In this document: positions 24,546-33,144 of the stretch, in pieces
Numbering within the stretch: the first letter of the stretch is position 1
How the letters are laid out: each line of letters begins with the position of its first letter
DNA from: Streptomyces sp. TS71-3
Lineage (GTDB): Bacteria > Actinomycetota > Actinomycetes > Streptomycetales > Streptomycetaceae
Assembly (NCBI RefSeq): GCF_018327685.1
Contig: NZ_BNEL01000001.1
Coordinates: forward strand, 1,550,001-1,614,000
Length of the DNA: 64,000 nt
Direction of reading: 5' to 3'
Notes under the pieces: model-generated
What the model was told of the DNA's origin: nothing
Databases searched by the model: none
The model's input: only the letters and a program-made list of their open reading frames with translations
Made by a program: the position numbers and the translations under genes

Positions 24546-25415
24546 TCACTGACCGCGGCGGCGGATCTTGTTGCCCAGCCACACCAGCGGGTCGTACTTC
24601 CGGTCGACCGCGCGCTCCTTCAGCGGGATGAGCGCGTTGTCGGTGATGTGGATGCCCTCGGGGCAGACCTCGGTGCAGCACTTGGTGATGTTGCAGTAGC
24701 CGAGGCCGTGCTCCTCCTGCGCGGTGCGCTTGCGGTCCAGGCCCCGCTCCTCGGCCGCGTCCAGCGGGTGCATGTCGAGCTCGGCCACCCGCATGAGGAA
24801 GCGAGGCCCGGCGAACGAGGTCTTGTTCTCCTCGTGGTCACGCACCACGTGGCAGGTGTCCTGGCACAGGAAGCACTCGATGCACTTGCGGAACTCCTGC
24901 GACCGGTCCACGTCCTCCTGCTGCATCCGGTACTCGCCGGGACCGAGGTCCTTCGGCGGCACGAACGCGGGCACCTCGCGGGCCTTGGTGTAGTTGAACC
25001 CGACGTCCGTGACCAGGTCCCGCACCACGGGGAACGTCCGCATCGGCGTCACCGTGATCGTCTGGTCGCGGTCGAAGACGGACATCCGGGTCATGCACAT
25101 CAGCCGGGGCCGGCCGTTGATCTCCGCACTGCACGAGCCGCACTTGCCCGCCTTGCAGTTCCAGCGGACCGCGAGGTCCGGCGCCTGGGTGGCCTGGAGC
25201 CGGTGGATGATGTCGAGCACCACCTCGCCCTCGTTCACCTCGACGCGGTAGTCCTCCAGGGAGCCCCCGTCGATGTCACCCCGCCAGACCCGGAAGTGCG
25301 CCTCGTAGGACTGGGCCGCCGCGCCGCTCGGCTGGGTGCCGGGCTCGGCGGGGCCGCTCGAAGGGGACCCCTCGGAGGGGGAACCCTGCGCGCTCTGGGA
25401 TGTTGCCGTGGTCAC
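24546..25415 (-). CDS. sdhB: succinate dehydrogenase/fumarate reductase iron-sulfur subunit
   Basis: The product (289 aa) is the electron-transfer subunit of complex II. The plant-type [2Fe-2S] motif is CKAGKCGSCSAEING with a distal Cys in PRLMC. The ferredoxin-type clusters are in CIECFLCQDTC and CNITKCCTEVCPEG. An acidic and Pro-rich ~38-residue N-terminal extension precedes the usual start of the fold. The GTG start overlaps the flavoprotein stop (GTGA), so the two are coupled. Order membrane anchor, flavoprotein, iron-sulfur protein matches the Sdh1 type of actinobacteria rather than sdhCDAB. Confidence 0.93.
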   Translation of the reverse strand: MTTATSQSAQGSPSEGSPSSGPAEPGTQPSGAAAQSYEAHFRVWRGDIDGGSLEDYRVEVNEGEVVLDIIHRLQATQAPDLAVRWNCKAGKCGSCSAEINGRPRLMCMTRMSVFDRDQTITVTPMRTFPVVRDLVTDVGFNYTKAREVPAFVPPKDLGPGEYRMQQEDVDRSQEFRKCIECFLCQDTCHVVRDHEENKTSFAGPRFLMRVAELDMHPLDAAEERGLDRKRTAQEEHGLGYCNITKCCTEVCPEGIHITDNALIPLKERAVDRKYDPLVWLGNKIRRRGQ

Positions 25416-27376
25416 TCGAACAGCTCCTCTTCGGCGAGGTACTTGACCAGCTCCTCCTTGTCGAAGAGGGCCAGCAGGTCGGAACGGATGGGCTCGGTCT
25501 CCTCGCGGGACAGGTCGATCTGCCCGCGCTTCGCGTCGGTGGCGGCCAGGCCGCCGGTGGGGTCGGAGAGCCGGCAGATCAGGTTCACCCGGCGCCACGC
25601 GCGGTTCATCCCGGCGTGGTCCTCGCGGGTGTGGCCGCCGCGGCTCTCGGTGCGCTCCAGCGCGGCGCGGGCGATGCACTCGCTGACCAGCAGCATGTTC
25701 CGCAGGTCGAGGGCGAGGTGCCAGCCGGGGTTGAACTGCCGGTGCCCCTCGACGCCCGCGCGCCGGGCCCGCACCCGCAGCTCGCCCAGCTTCTCCAGCG
25801 CCTTCTCCATCTCGCCCTCGCGGCGGATGATGCCCACGAGGTCGTTCATGGTCTGCTGGAGCTCCTGGTGGACCGTGTACGGGTTCTCCGGCGGCCGGCC
25901 GGCCGCCGCCTCGTCCTCGGGGCCTTCCGGACTCTCCGCGGAGAACGGCCGCAGCGCCTCGGCCGCCGCCGTGTCCACGAGGGAGTCGGCGACCGCCGGC
26001 CGGCCGCCCTCGGAGGCGTCCGCGCCCGAGGCGTACTCGGCCGCGTGCAGTCCCGCCCGGCGCCCGAACACCAGGAGGTCGGACAGGGAGTTGCCGCCGA
26101 GCCGGTTGGAGCCGTGCATGCCGCCCGCGACCTCGCCGGCGGCGAACAGACCGGGCACCCCGCGTGCCGCAGCGGTGTCCGAGTCGACCGCGACGCCGCC
26201 CATCACGTAGTGGCAGGTCGGGCCGACCTCCATGGGCTCGGCCGTGATGTCGACGTCCGCCAGCTCCTTGAACTGGTGGTACATGGACGGCAGCCGGCGG
26301 CGCACCACCTCCGCCGGCATCCGCGTCGAGACGTCCAGGAAGACGCCGCCGTGCGGGGAGCCGCGGCCGGCCTTCACCTCGGAGTTGATGGCGCGCGCGA
26401 CCTCGTCGCGGGGCAGCAGCTCGGGAGGGCGACGGTTGTTGTCCGGGTCCTCGTACCAGCGGTCGCCCTCGTCCTCCGTCTGCGCGTACTGCTCCTTGAA
26501 GACGTCGGGGACGTAGTCGAACATGAACCGCTTGCCCTCGGAGTTGCGCAGCACGCCGCCGTCACCGCGGACCGACTCCGTGACGAGGATGCCCTTCACC
26601 GACGGCGGCCAGACCATGCCCGTCGGGTGGAACTGCACGAACTCCATGTTGAGCAGCGGCGCCCCGGCGAGCAGCGCCAGCGCGTGGCCGTCACCGGTGT
26701 ACTCCCAGGAGTTGGAGGTCACCTTGAACGACTTGCCGATACCGCCGGTGGCGAGCACCACGGAGGGCGCCTCGATCACGAAGAAGCGGCCGGTCTCGCG
26801 CTCGTAGCAGAAGACGCCGGCGACGCGGCCCTCGTCGTCTTTCAGGATGCGCGTGACCGTGCACTCCTGGAAGACCTTGATCCGGGCCTCGTAGTCGCCG
26901 TGCTCCCTGAAGTCCTCCTGCTGGAGCGAGACGACCTTCTGCTGGAGCGTGCGGATCAGTTCGAGCCCGGTGCGGTCGCCGACGTGGGCGAGGCGCGGGT
27001 ACTCGTGCCCGCCGAAGTTCCGCTGGGAGATCCTGCCGTCCTTGGTGCGGTCGAAGAGGGCGCCCCAGGTCTCCAGCTCCCAGACCCGGTCCGGGGCCTC
27101 CTTGGCGTGCAGCTCCGCCATCCGCCACTGGTTCAGGAACTTGCCTCCGCGCATCGTGTCGCGGAAGTGCACCTGCCAGTTGTCCCCGGAGTTCACATTG
27201 CCCATGGAGGCGGCGATGCCTCCCTCGGCCATCACCGTGTGGGCCTTGCCGAACAGGGACTTGCAGATCACCGCCGTCCGTGCGCCCTGCTCGCGCGCCT
27301 CGATCGCGGCCCGCAGCCCGGCGCCACCGGCGCCGACCACGACCACGTCCCACTGCTGCCGTTCCACTTGAGCCAT
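25412..27376 (-). CDS. sdhA: succinate dehydrogenase/fumarate reductase flavoprotein subunit
   Basis: The product (654 aa) oxidises succinate with covalent FAD. It has the dinucleotide motif VVVVGAGGAGLRAAIEA at residues 11-27, the His of the flavin-linking region in KAHTVMAEGG, active-site sequences EFVQFHPTGM and RGDGGVLRN, and CHYVMGGVAVD plus FAAGEVAGGMHGSNRLGGN in the FAD domain. The ATG at 27376 begins MAQVERQQWD. Flanked by its iron-sulfur and membrane subunits, it belongs to an Sdh1-like complex probably linked to menaquinone. Confidence 0.95.
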   Translation of the reverse strand: MAQVERQQWDVVVVGAGGAGLRAAIEAREQGARTAVICKSLFGKAHTVMAEGGIAASMGNVNSGDNWQVHFRDTMRGGKFLNQWRMAELHAKEAPDRVWELETWGALFDRTKDGRISQRNFGGHEYPRLAHVGDRTGLELIRTLQQKVVSLQQEDFREHGDYEARIKVFQECTVTRILKDDEGRVAGVFCYERETGRFFVIEAPSVVLATGGIGKSFKVTSNSWEYTGDGHALALLAGAPLLNMEFVQFHPTGMVWPPSVKGILVTESVRGDGGVLRNSEGKRFMFDYVPDVFKEQYAQTEDEGDRWYEDPDNNRRPPELLPRDEVARAINSEVKAGRGSPHGGVFLDVSTRMPAEVVRRRLPSMYHQFKELADVDITAEPMEVGPTCHYVMGGVAVDSDTAAARGVPGLFAAGEVAGGMHGSNRLGGNSLSDLLVFGRRAGLHAAEYASGADASEGGRPAVADSLVDTAAAEALRPFSAESPEGPEDEAAAGRPPENPYTVHQELQQTMNDLVGIIRREGEMEKALEKLGELRVRARRAGVEGHRQFNPGWHLALDLRNMLLVSECIARAALERTESRGGHTREDHAGMNRAWRRVNLICRLSDPTGGLAATDAKRGQIDLSREETEPIRSDLLALFDKEELVKYLAEEELFE

Positions 27377-27447
27377 CGCTTGTGTCGCATCCCATCCAGA
27401 GCAGTCACGGGTCCACTGTCATCGTGGACCCCCAGGCAGTCGCGGGG

Positions 27448-28272
27448 CTAGAAGAGCCGCGGGTCGCTGAAGGCGCCGCTCGCGAGCAGATAGACGTAGA
27501 AGTCGGCGGCCGCCACGCTGATCAGGGACGACCAGGCGAGCTGCATGTGGCGCTCGTTCAGCTTGCCGACCCAGCCCCACAACCGGTACCGCACCGGGTG
27601 CTTCGAGAAGTGCCGCAGGCGTCCGCCGACGATGTGCCGGCAGGAGTGGCACGACAGCGTGTACGCCCAGATCAGCACGATGTTGATGACGAAGATGATC
27701 GTGCCGAGGCCCATGTGGCCCCAGTTGTGGTGCTCGTCGCGGAACGACAGCACGGTGTCGTAGGTGAGCACCGCCGCCACCAGCAGCGCCAGGTAGAACG
27801 CGTAGCGGTGGATGTTCTGGAGGATCAGCGGGAAGCGGGTCTCGCCCGAGTACGTCTTGTGCGGCTCGGCCACCGCGCAGGCCGGCGGCGACGCCCAGAA
27901 GCCCCGGTAGTAGGCCTTGCGGTAGTAGTAGCAGGTCAGCCGGAAGCTGAGCGGGAAGATCAGCACGATGATGGCGGGGGAGATGCCCCACCAGCTGCCG
28001 AACAGGTCCCAGTTGGGGCCGCCCGCCATCTCGCGGCAGTTGTCCGCGAGGCAGGGCGAGTAGAACGGTGAGACGTACGGCGCCGCGTAGTAGTCCGCGT
28101 TCGCGAAGGCCCGCCACGTCGAATAGACGATGAAGGCCAGCAGCCCGGCCGCGGTCACGGCGGGTGCCAGCCACCACCGGTCGGTGCGCAGGTGCGGGGC
28201 GTCGATGGCGGCACGCGTTGCTCCGCGTACGCCGCCGGTGGTGCTAGGTCGGGGTTCGGTACCAGTGGCCAA
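27448..28272 (-). CDS. sdhC: succinate dehydrogenase membrane anchor (cytochrome b type)
   Basis: The protein (274 aa) has about five membrane segments (LLAFIVYSTWRAF, PAIIVLIFPLSF, RYAFYLALLVAAVLTYD, TIIFVINIVLIWAYTLS, LISVAAADFYVYLLA). Conserved histidines in IHRYAFYL, HNWGHMG and CHSCRHIVGG could ligate haem. Its single long anchor fits Sdh1-type complexes (compare the ~270 aa anchor in Mycobacterium Sdh1). The start is a TTG at 28272 with GAGGAAA upstream. It follows a 104-aa gene by 15 bases and leads the flavoprotein gene, so it is part of one operon. Confidence 0.85.
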   Translation of the reverse strand: MATGTEPRPSTTGGVRGATRAAIDAPHLRTDRWWLAPAVTAAGLLAFIVYSTWRAFANADYYAAPYVSPFYSPCLADNCREMAGGPNWDLFGSWWGISPAIIVLIFPLSFRLTCYYYRKAYYRGFWASPPACAVAEPHKTYSGETRFPLILQNIHRYAFYLALLVAAVLTYDTVLSFRDEHHNWGHMGLGTIIFVINIVLIWAYTLSCHSCRHIVGGRLRHFSKHPVRYRLWGWVGKLNERHMQLAWSSLISVAAADFYVYLLASGAFSDPRLF

Positions 28273-28287
28273 CAGGGTTTCCTCGGG

Positions 28288-28602
28288 TCAGGGTGCGTGC
28301 CGGTCCCGGGCGCCGAGTCCTTCGTCGTCCAGGCCGTCGTGTTCGTCTGCCTCGTCTGCGTTCATCCACAGCGAGCGGTCGTACGGGTCGTCGGGTACGA
28401 CGACCGGTTCCGGCCTGTGCGCGGCCCCGGGCGCGGCCGCCGACTCGCGCAGCAGAGCGACGCTCTCGCGCAGGTGGTCGGCGTCGGTGCGGACGCGCCG
28501 TACGTCCAGGCCGCCCCCGACCTCCTGCTCCAGTCGGCCCACGGTCCGGCACAGGTCGTCGATGCAGCGCTGAACTATAGCCAAGTCATCATGTACAACC
28601 AT
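28288..28602 (-). CDS. small hypothetical protein leading the sdh operon
   Basis: A 104-aa soluble acidic protein starting MVVHDDLAIVQRCIDDLCR. It has an N-terminal heptad-like helix (to about residue 55) and a disordered acidic C-terminus (NADEADEHDGLDDEGLG). The ATG follows GAGAGGG. It ends 15 bases before the sdhC start, so co-transcription is likely. No domain is recognised; it could be an assembly or regulatory factor of this Sdh1-like complex, which is inference from position. Confidence 0.75.
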   Translation of the reverse strand: MVVHDDLAIVQRCIDDLCRTVGRLEQEVGGGLDVRRVRTDADHLRESVALLRESAAAPGAAHRPEPVVVPDDPYDRSLWMNADEADEHDGLDDEGLGARDRHAP

Positions 28603-29296
28603 GACGTACCCTCTCTCCGGCTATTCCCGCCCATATCCGCCATACCGACCCGGTTGCCGCTCTCTGCTCCTTTGTTGCCGTGTGTCCGTCTTGCCTTCTG
28701 ATGCTTGCTTCGACGCCTTCTCTCCGCTTGCCGTCCCGGTGGTCGGCTGCGGTCTCCGGTCGCTGTACGGCGGTGGCGTATGCGGGGCACAGGCCTCGCA
28801 TCGTCCAGCATGCGCCTGCGAGTGTTGCGCGTCACTTCATGTATTGGGAAGGGATCTGCGCGGATTCCCCGAGTTCCGTCACCCCCAGCCGTCGCATACG
28901 CCCCGTTCGCGCCCCGTGCGCCCCTTCGTCGGGCCGGGGCGGTGTGCGCAGCTCGGGCGGACTGTGGGCCGTCCTCGGCCGCCCACCGGGTCCCGCCGCG
29001 CTCGGACACCACCGGTATGAGGTGCGCTTCGAACTCGTGTCCGGTGTGGTGCGGGCCGCCGGAATCACTCGTCGGGACGGCGTTGGGCCGCCCGGGTGGG
29101 GTTCGCGGCCGGCCGATGCGTGTCTGCGGCCACGGGCCCGCCGGATCGCCTTCAGTGGGGCCATAGATGTGATCAGCAGATGTGATCAGCTCCATCACCG
29201 CCCTACGCGCTTCCATCGCCGCCCCGAGGCGATCGCACCGGCCAGTGCCCGGCGTCCGACGGGCGGTGGGCGGCCCGGCCTCGGAGGTATGCAGAG
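28603..29296. other. divergent intergenic region, no supported gene
   Basis: About 690 bases between the sdh operon and a lipoprotein gene. A minus-strand open frame (28575-29216) has no RBS or domain. A perfect 13-base tandem duplication AGATGTGATCAGC (29165-29190), each copy with a TGATCA palindrome, lies about 105 bases before the lipoprotein gene. Confidence 0.6.
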
Positions 29297-31444
29297 ATGT
29301 CCCACGACGGTGTCCGGCTGCGGTCGGTCATGCGGTCAGCCGCGTTCCTGACGGCCGGTGTGCTGGTCGTGCCCGGACTGGCCGGCTGCGGCGACTCGAA
29401 CGAGGACTCCGACGATCCGGCCGCCGCCCAGGACATCGCCCCGGCGGGCCGCGCGAGCCTCGCCGACGGCGGCACGGTGCGGTGGGCCATCGACGCGATG
29501 CCGGCGACCCTCAACACCTTCCAGGCCGACGCCGACGCCGCCACCTCCCGGATCGCCGGCACCGTCCTGCCGTCGATGTTCCGCCTCGACGAACGCGGCA
29601 GGCCGGGCGCCGACCCCGACTACCTCCGGTCCGCGGAGGTCACCGCCACCAAGCCCAAGCAGGTCGTGCTCTACAAGCTCAGCCCGAAGGCGAAGTGGAG
29701 CAACGGCCGGCCGCTCTCCGCGGCGGACTTCACCGCCCAGTGGCACGCCCTGTCCGGCAAGGAGGCCGCGTACTGGACCGCCCGCAACGCCGGCTACGAC
29801 CGCATCGAGAAGATCGAGCAGGCCGGCGGCGGGGAGGTGCGGGTCACCTTCAACAGGGCCTACGCGGACTGGCGCTCGCTGTTCTCGCCGCTGTACCCGA
29901 AGGAGACCATGGGCTCCCCGGGCGCCTTCAACGACGGCGCGCGGCGCAGGCTCCGGGTCACCGCGGGCCCCTTCAGGCTCGGCCGGTTCGACGGCGAGCG
30001 CGACGAGATCACCGTCCAGCGCAATCCCCGCTGGTGGGGCGAGCGCGCCAGGCTGTCCGGGATCGTCTTCAAGGCCGTGCCGCGCGCCAAGCGCACCGCG
30101 GCGCTCGCCGCCGGCCGCCTCGACATCGCCGAGGTCGACACGGCCGACGCCCAGCGCATCGCACGGGCCGCCAGGGACCGCGGCAAGGGCTCGCAGGCGC
30201 ACGGTGCCTCCGCGAGCGCCGGGAGCGCGCAGCGCGAGAACGCGGGCGCGCGCGGTTCGAACGAGGAGGCCGACGCCCACGCGCGGAACCGCAAGGCCGT
30301 CGCGGCCTACGCCGCCCAGCAGGCGGGCCTGCGCCGCTACGTGATCCGCAAGTCCCTGGAGCCCGCCTACACCCAGCTCGCCCTCAACGGCTCCGCGGGG
30401 CCGCTCGCCGACGACCGGGTGCGCCGCGCCGTGGCCCGCGCCATCGACCGCGACGAGCTGGCCCGGCTGGTGCTCAAGCCGCTCGGCCTGCCGGCGCGGA
30501 CCGTCGGCAGCCACCTCGCGCTCGCCGGCCAGGACGGCTACGCGGACGGCAGCGGCGCGCTCGGCAAGCACGACGCGGCCGAGGCGCAGGCGCTGCTCGC
30601 GGACGCGGGCTGGGTGCGCAGCGGCGGCGCACAGAAGGGAGCCCCGCGGGGTGCCGGCGGGGCCGGCACCGGCGAGCCCGCCGCGGGCGGCAGCGGCAGC
30701 GGGACCGCGAGCGCGCCGGCCGGCGACGACAAGCACGCCGCCGGCTCCGAGGCGGCGCAGAGCGCCCGGCAGGGCGCCGGGGGCGGTGCGCCCGGCGCGT
30801 ACGCCCCGCAGGGCTCCGCGGCGCCCGCCGGGGCCCCCGCGGGCCCGCTCGCCAAGAACGGCAAGCCGCTGATGCTGCGCTTCGTCCTGCCCTCAGGGCC
30901 CGGCTCCGAGGCCGTGCGCGCGGTGGGCGACCGCATCGCGCGGATGCTGGACCGCATCGGCATCCGCACCGAGATGACCAGGGTCGCCGACGACAGCTAC
31001 TTCAACGACCACATCGCCTCCGGCCAGTACGACATGGCGCTGTACTCGTGGCCCGGCTCCGCGTTCCCGGCCACCGACGCCCGTCCGATCTTCGCCAAGC
31101 CGGTGCCGGGGGCGGACGGGTCGCTGAACGTCGAGCAGAACTACACCCGGGTCGGCACGGACCTCATCGACCAGCTCTTCGACCAGGCGATGACGGAGCT
31201 GGACACCGGCAAGGAGATGGACCTCGTCAGGAAGGCCGACCAGCGGATCTGGGCGGAGGCCGGCTCCATCCCGCTGTACCAGCGGCCCCAGCTGGTCGCG
31301 GTGCGCGGCAACCTCGCGAATGTGGGCGCCTTCGGCTTCGAGGACCCGCACTACCAGGACATCGGATTCCGCAAGTCCGGGGCGGAGGGGGCGCCTGGGC
31401 GCCCCGAGGAGCCGGAGGGTTCCCCGGCCAGGGGCACGAAGTAG
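29297..31444 (+). CDS. orphan family 5 solute-binding lipoprotein (oligopeptide type)
   Basis: The product (715 aa) is an ABC-importer binding protein of the SBP_bac_5 family with a lipoprotein signal (RSAAFLTAGVLVVPGLAGC, lipobox LAGC). Recognised blocks include LSPKAKWSNGRPLSAADF and DDRVRRAVARAIDRDEL. Two low-complexity insertions interrupt the fold: residues about 295-335 (Gly/Ser/Ala/Asn) and about 445-515 (Gly/Ala/Ser), making it longer than the usual 530-600 aa. No permease or ATPase is adjacent, so it may serve a distant importer or act as a receptor. The ATG at 29297 follows GGAGGTATGCAG. Confidence 0.85.
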   Translation: MSHDGVRLRSVMRSAAFLTAGVLVVPGLAGCGDSNEDSDDPAAAQDIAPAGRASLADGGTVRWAIDAMPATLNTFQADADAATSRIAGTVLPSMFRLDERGRPGADPDYLRSAEVTATKPKQVVLYKLSPKAKWSNGRPLSAADFTAQWHALSGKEAAYWTARNAGYDRIEKIEQAGGGEVRVTFNRAYADWRSLFSPLYPKETMGSPGAFNDGARRRLRVTAGPFRLGRFDGERDEITVQRNPRWWGERARLSGIVFKAVPRAKRTAALAAGRLDIAEVDTADAQRIARAARDRGKGSQAHGASASAGSAQRENAGARGSNEEADAHARNRKAVAAYAAQQAGLRRYVIRKSLEPAYTQLALNGSAGPLADDRVRRAVARAIDRDELARLVLKPLGLPARTVGSHLALAGQDGYADGSGALGKHDAAEAQALLADAGWVRSGGAQKGAPRGAGGAGTGEPAAGGSGSGTASAPAGDDKHAAGSEAAQSARQGAGGGAPGAYAPQGSAAPAGAPAGPLAKNGKPLMLRFVLPSGPGSEAVRAVGDRIARMLDRIGIRTEMTRVADDSYFNDHIASGQYDMALYSWPGSAFPATDARPIFAKPVPGADGSLNVEQNYTRVGTDLIDQLFDQAMTELDTGKEMDLVRKADQRIWAEAGSIPLYQRPQLVAVRGNLANVGAFGFEDPHYQDIGFRKSGAEGAPGRPEEPEGSPARGTK

Positions 31445-33125
31445 GCGACGTTTCCCGCACGCGCCTGCTGGGGTGCCTTTCATGCCCGTTCAGGGCGGTG
31501 GGGGGAGTGCCCCCAGCACCAGACGCCGCAGGCTGATCCACGAAGCTCCGCCGGACACGACCTGGCCCGGTGTGACGCGGGAGGCCGGTCCGTTCGTAGA
31601 GGGTGACGCTGCGCCCGTGCCGGATGGTGGTGGAGCGCTCTGCGAAGTGCTCGGCCAGGATGCGCCGCTTGGCGCGGTCGCGGGCGTTGCGTGGGGAAGG
31701 GCGGTCGGCGTCGCCGACGAGGATGATCAGCGGTTCGCGCAGCATCGCGCGGGCTATGGCGTCCGGGTCCTTCTCCAGGCCGTTCAGGGTCCGGGACTCG
31801 ACGGGACCCTGGCTGAGTGCGATGTCGCGCAGCCCTCGGAACGCACCTGGTGCGACCAGGGCGGTGTCGCGTCGGGCAGAGGGGATGAAGACGACCGCGC
31901 CGCCCTGTGCGTGGAGCGTGCCCACCAGGGCGGCCGGGGCCCGTACGTCGTCGATACGGCTGCTCGGGCTGCGCAGGTGTACTTCCACGGGAAGCAGGGC
32001 GAGGAAGGCCATGGCCGTGGCGGCGGCGACGAGGACCCTGGGATGGGCGGCCGGCAGCACGGTGGCGAGCGCTGGGATCAGTGCCCCGAGGAGAAGGCCG
32101 AGGCCGACGTCGGCGTACAGGACGTAGCGGTCGACGTAGAGAGGCTGCCAGGCCAGGGAGACGGCGAGGAGGAGTACCTGCGGGACGGCGCACAGCGGAC
32201 CGGCCACAGCGGCCAGGCTCAGCTTCCCCGCCACGGCCGGAGTCGCGGGCGCGGTTGCGTGCGCGTGGCGCAGGAGGCCGCAGCCGAAGGCCGCGAGGAT
32301 GGTGGCCCCGACGGCGCACATCGTGCCGGGAGCGGTGGGCTGGATCCAGGAGAGCTGCCCGGACTGGCCCTTGCTGGCCACGATCAGGGGCAGGGTGCCG
32401 AGGGCTGCGGCGCTCGCGGCGAGGAGCCACCGTCTCCAGAGGGCCCTGCCTGCCCTGGCGAGGCAGAGCGTGGCAGCGTGGGCGGGCAGCGCGAACAGTG
32501 AGAACCAGTTGAGCAGTGCGCCGAGCAGGACGACGAGTGCGTACGCCCCCCAGGTGCGGGCCCGTGGGCGGTGCGCCGCGGCCACCAGCAGCCAGCAGGA
32601 GAGCGTGACGGCGGCGGTCACCATCGCGTACGAGCGGCCCTCCTGCGCATACCTCTGGAGGGCGGGCAGCAGCGCGCACGCGAACCCCGCGCCCAGTCCG
32701 CTCCAGGGTCCCGCAAGCCGTGCCGCGAGGTCCGTGGCGAGGGACACCGCCACGGACATGGCGAGGACGGAAGGAACCCGCAGCGTCAGGAGACTGTCGC
32801 CGAACACCTCGAACACCACGTGCATGACCGCGTAGTACAGGCCGTGGACGACGTCCGCGTGGCCCAGGAGACGCCAGATCCCGGGGAGACCGCGGTGGGC
32901 CACCTGCCAGGTGGCGGCCTCATCACGCCACAGGCTGTCCTGGCGGGTGATCCCCCATGAGTCCAGGGCGAGCGCGGTGCCGCCGGGGACGGCTGCCGTG
33001 AGCGCTCTGGCCAGGAGGGGCCGTGTGCTGCGCGGGCGTGCGGCCGGCCGCGGGACGGGACGGGGCCGGCCCGGGGCGGCCGGCCCGAGCGGTGTGTCCC
33101 GGGGCGCTACGGGGATCGACGTCAC
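31227..33125 (-). CDS. GT-C-fold membrane glycosyltransferase with repeat-derived C-terminus
   Basis: The protein (up to 632 aa) resembles family 39-type dolichyl/polyprenyl-phosphate mannosyltransferases: multiple membrane segments and a DE motif in the first loop, LWRDEAATWQVAHRG, followed by VHGLYYAVMHVVF. About residues 1-519 look native. From about residue 520 (31564) the frame enters a partial copy of the dispersed repeat found at 38679-38914 (RVRRSFVDQPAASG...), then runs antisense over the last 218 bases of the lipoprotein gene to a stop at 31227. The native C-terminus has probably been lost or altered by this element. The GTG start lacks a strong Shine-Dalgarno. It lies 19 bases downstream of a methyltransferase, a probable operon for glycan modification. 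Confidence 0.78.
   Translation of the reverse strand: MTSIPVAPRDTPLGPAAPGRPRPVPRPAARPRSTRPLLARALTAAVPGGTALALDSWGITRQDSLWRDEAATWQVAHRGLPGIWRLLGHADVVHGLYYAVMHVVFEVFGDSLLTLRVPSVLAMSVAVSLATDLAARLAGPWSGLGAGFACALLPALQRYAQEGRSYAMVTAAVTLSCWLLVAAAHRPRARTWGAYALVVLLGALLNWFSLFALPAHAATLCLARAGRALWRRWLLAASAAALGTLPLIVASKGQSGQLSWIQPTAPGTMCAVGATILAAFGCGLLRHAHATAPATPAVAGKLSLAAVAGPLCAVPQVLLLAVSLAWQPLYVDRYVLYADVGLGLLLGALIPALATVLPAAHPRVLVAAATAMAFLALLPVEVHLRSPSSRIDDVRAPAALVGTLHAQGGAVVFIPSARRDTALVAPGAFRGLRDIALSQGPVESRTLNGLEKDPDAIARAMLREPLIILVGDADRPSPRNARDRAKRRILAEHFAERSTTIRHGRSVTLYERTGLPRHTGPGRVRRSFVDQPAASGAGGTPPTALNGHERHPSRRVRETSPTSCPWPGNPPAPRGAQAPPPPRTCGIRCPGSAGPRSRRRPHSRGCRAPRPAGAAGTAGWSRPPPRSAGRPS
31475..31564 (-). 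repeat. truncated copy of TIR-bounded repeat (family A) inside glycosyltransferase 3' end
   Basis: Read on the minus strand, this starts CCAGGTCGTGTCCGGCGGAG, continues TTCGTGGATCAGCCTGCGG and then GGTGCTGGGGGCACTCCCC, matching the left TIR and core of the element at 38679-38914. It lacks about 80 internal bases (between two GGTGC repeats) and the right TIR. Confidence 0.8.
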
Positions 33126-33144
33126 GTCGCGTGCCCGAGCGCCG

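Noticed and set aside
28575..29216. 213-codon minus-strand frame upstream of the sdh operon
   Set aside because: It overlaps the better-supported 104-aa gene start region, lacks an RBS and has no recognisable domain.
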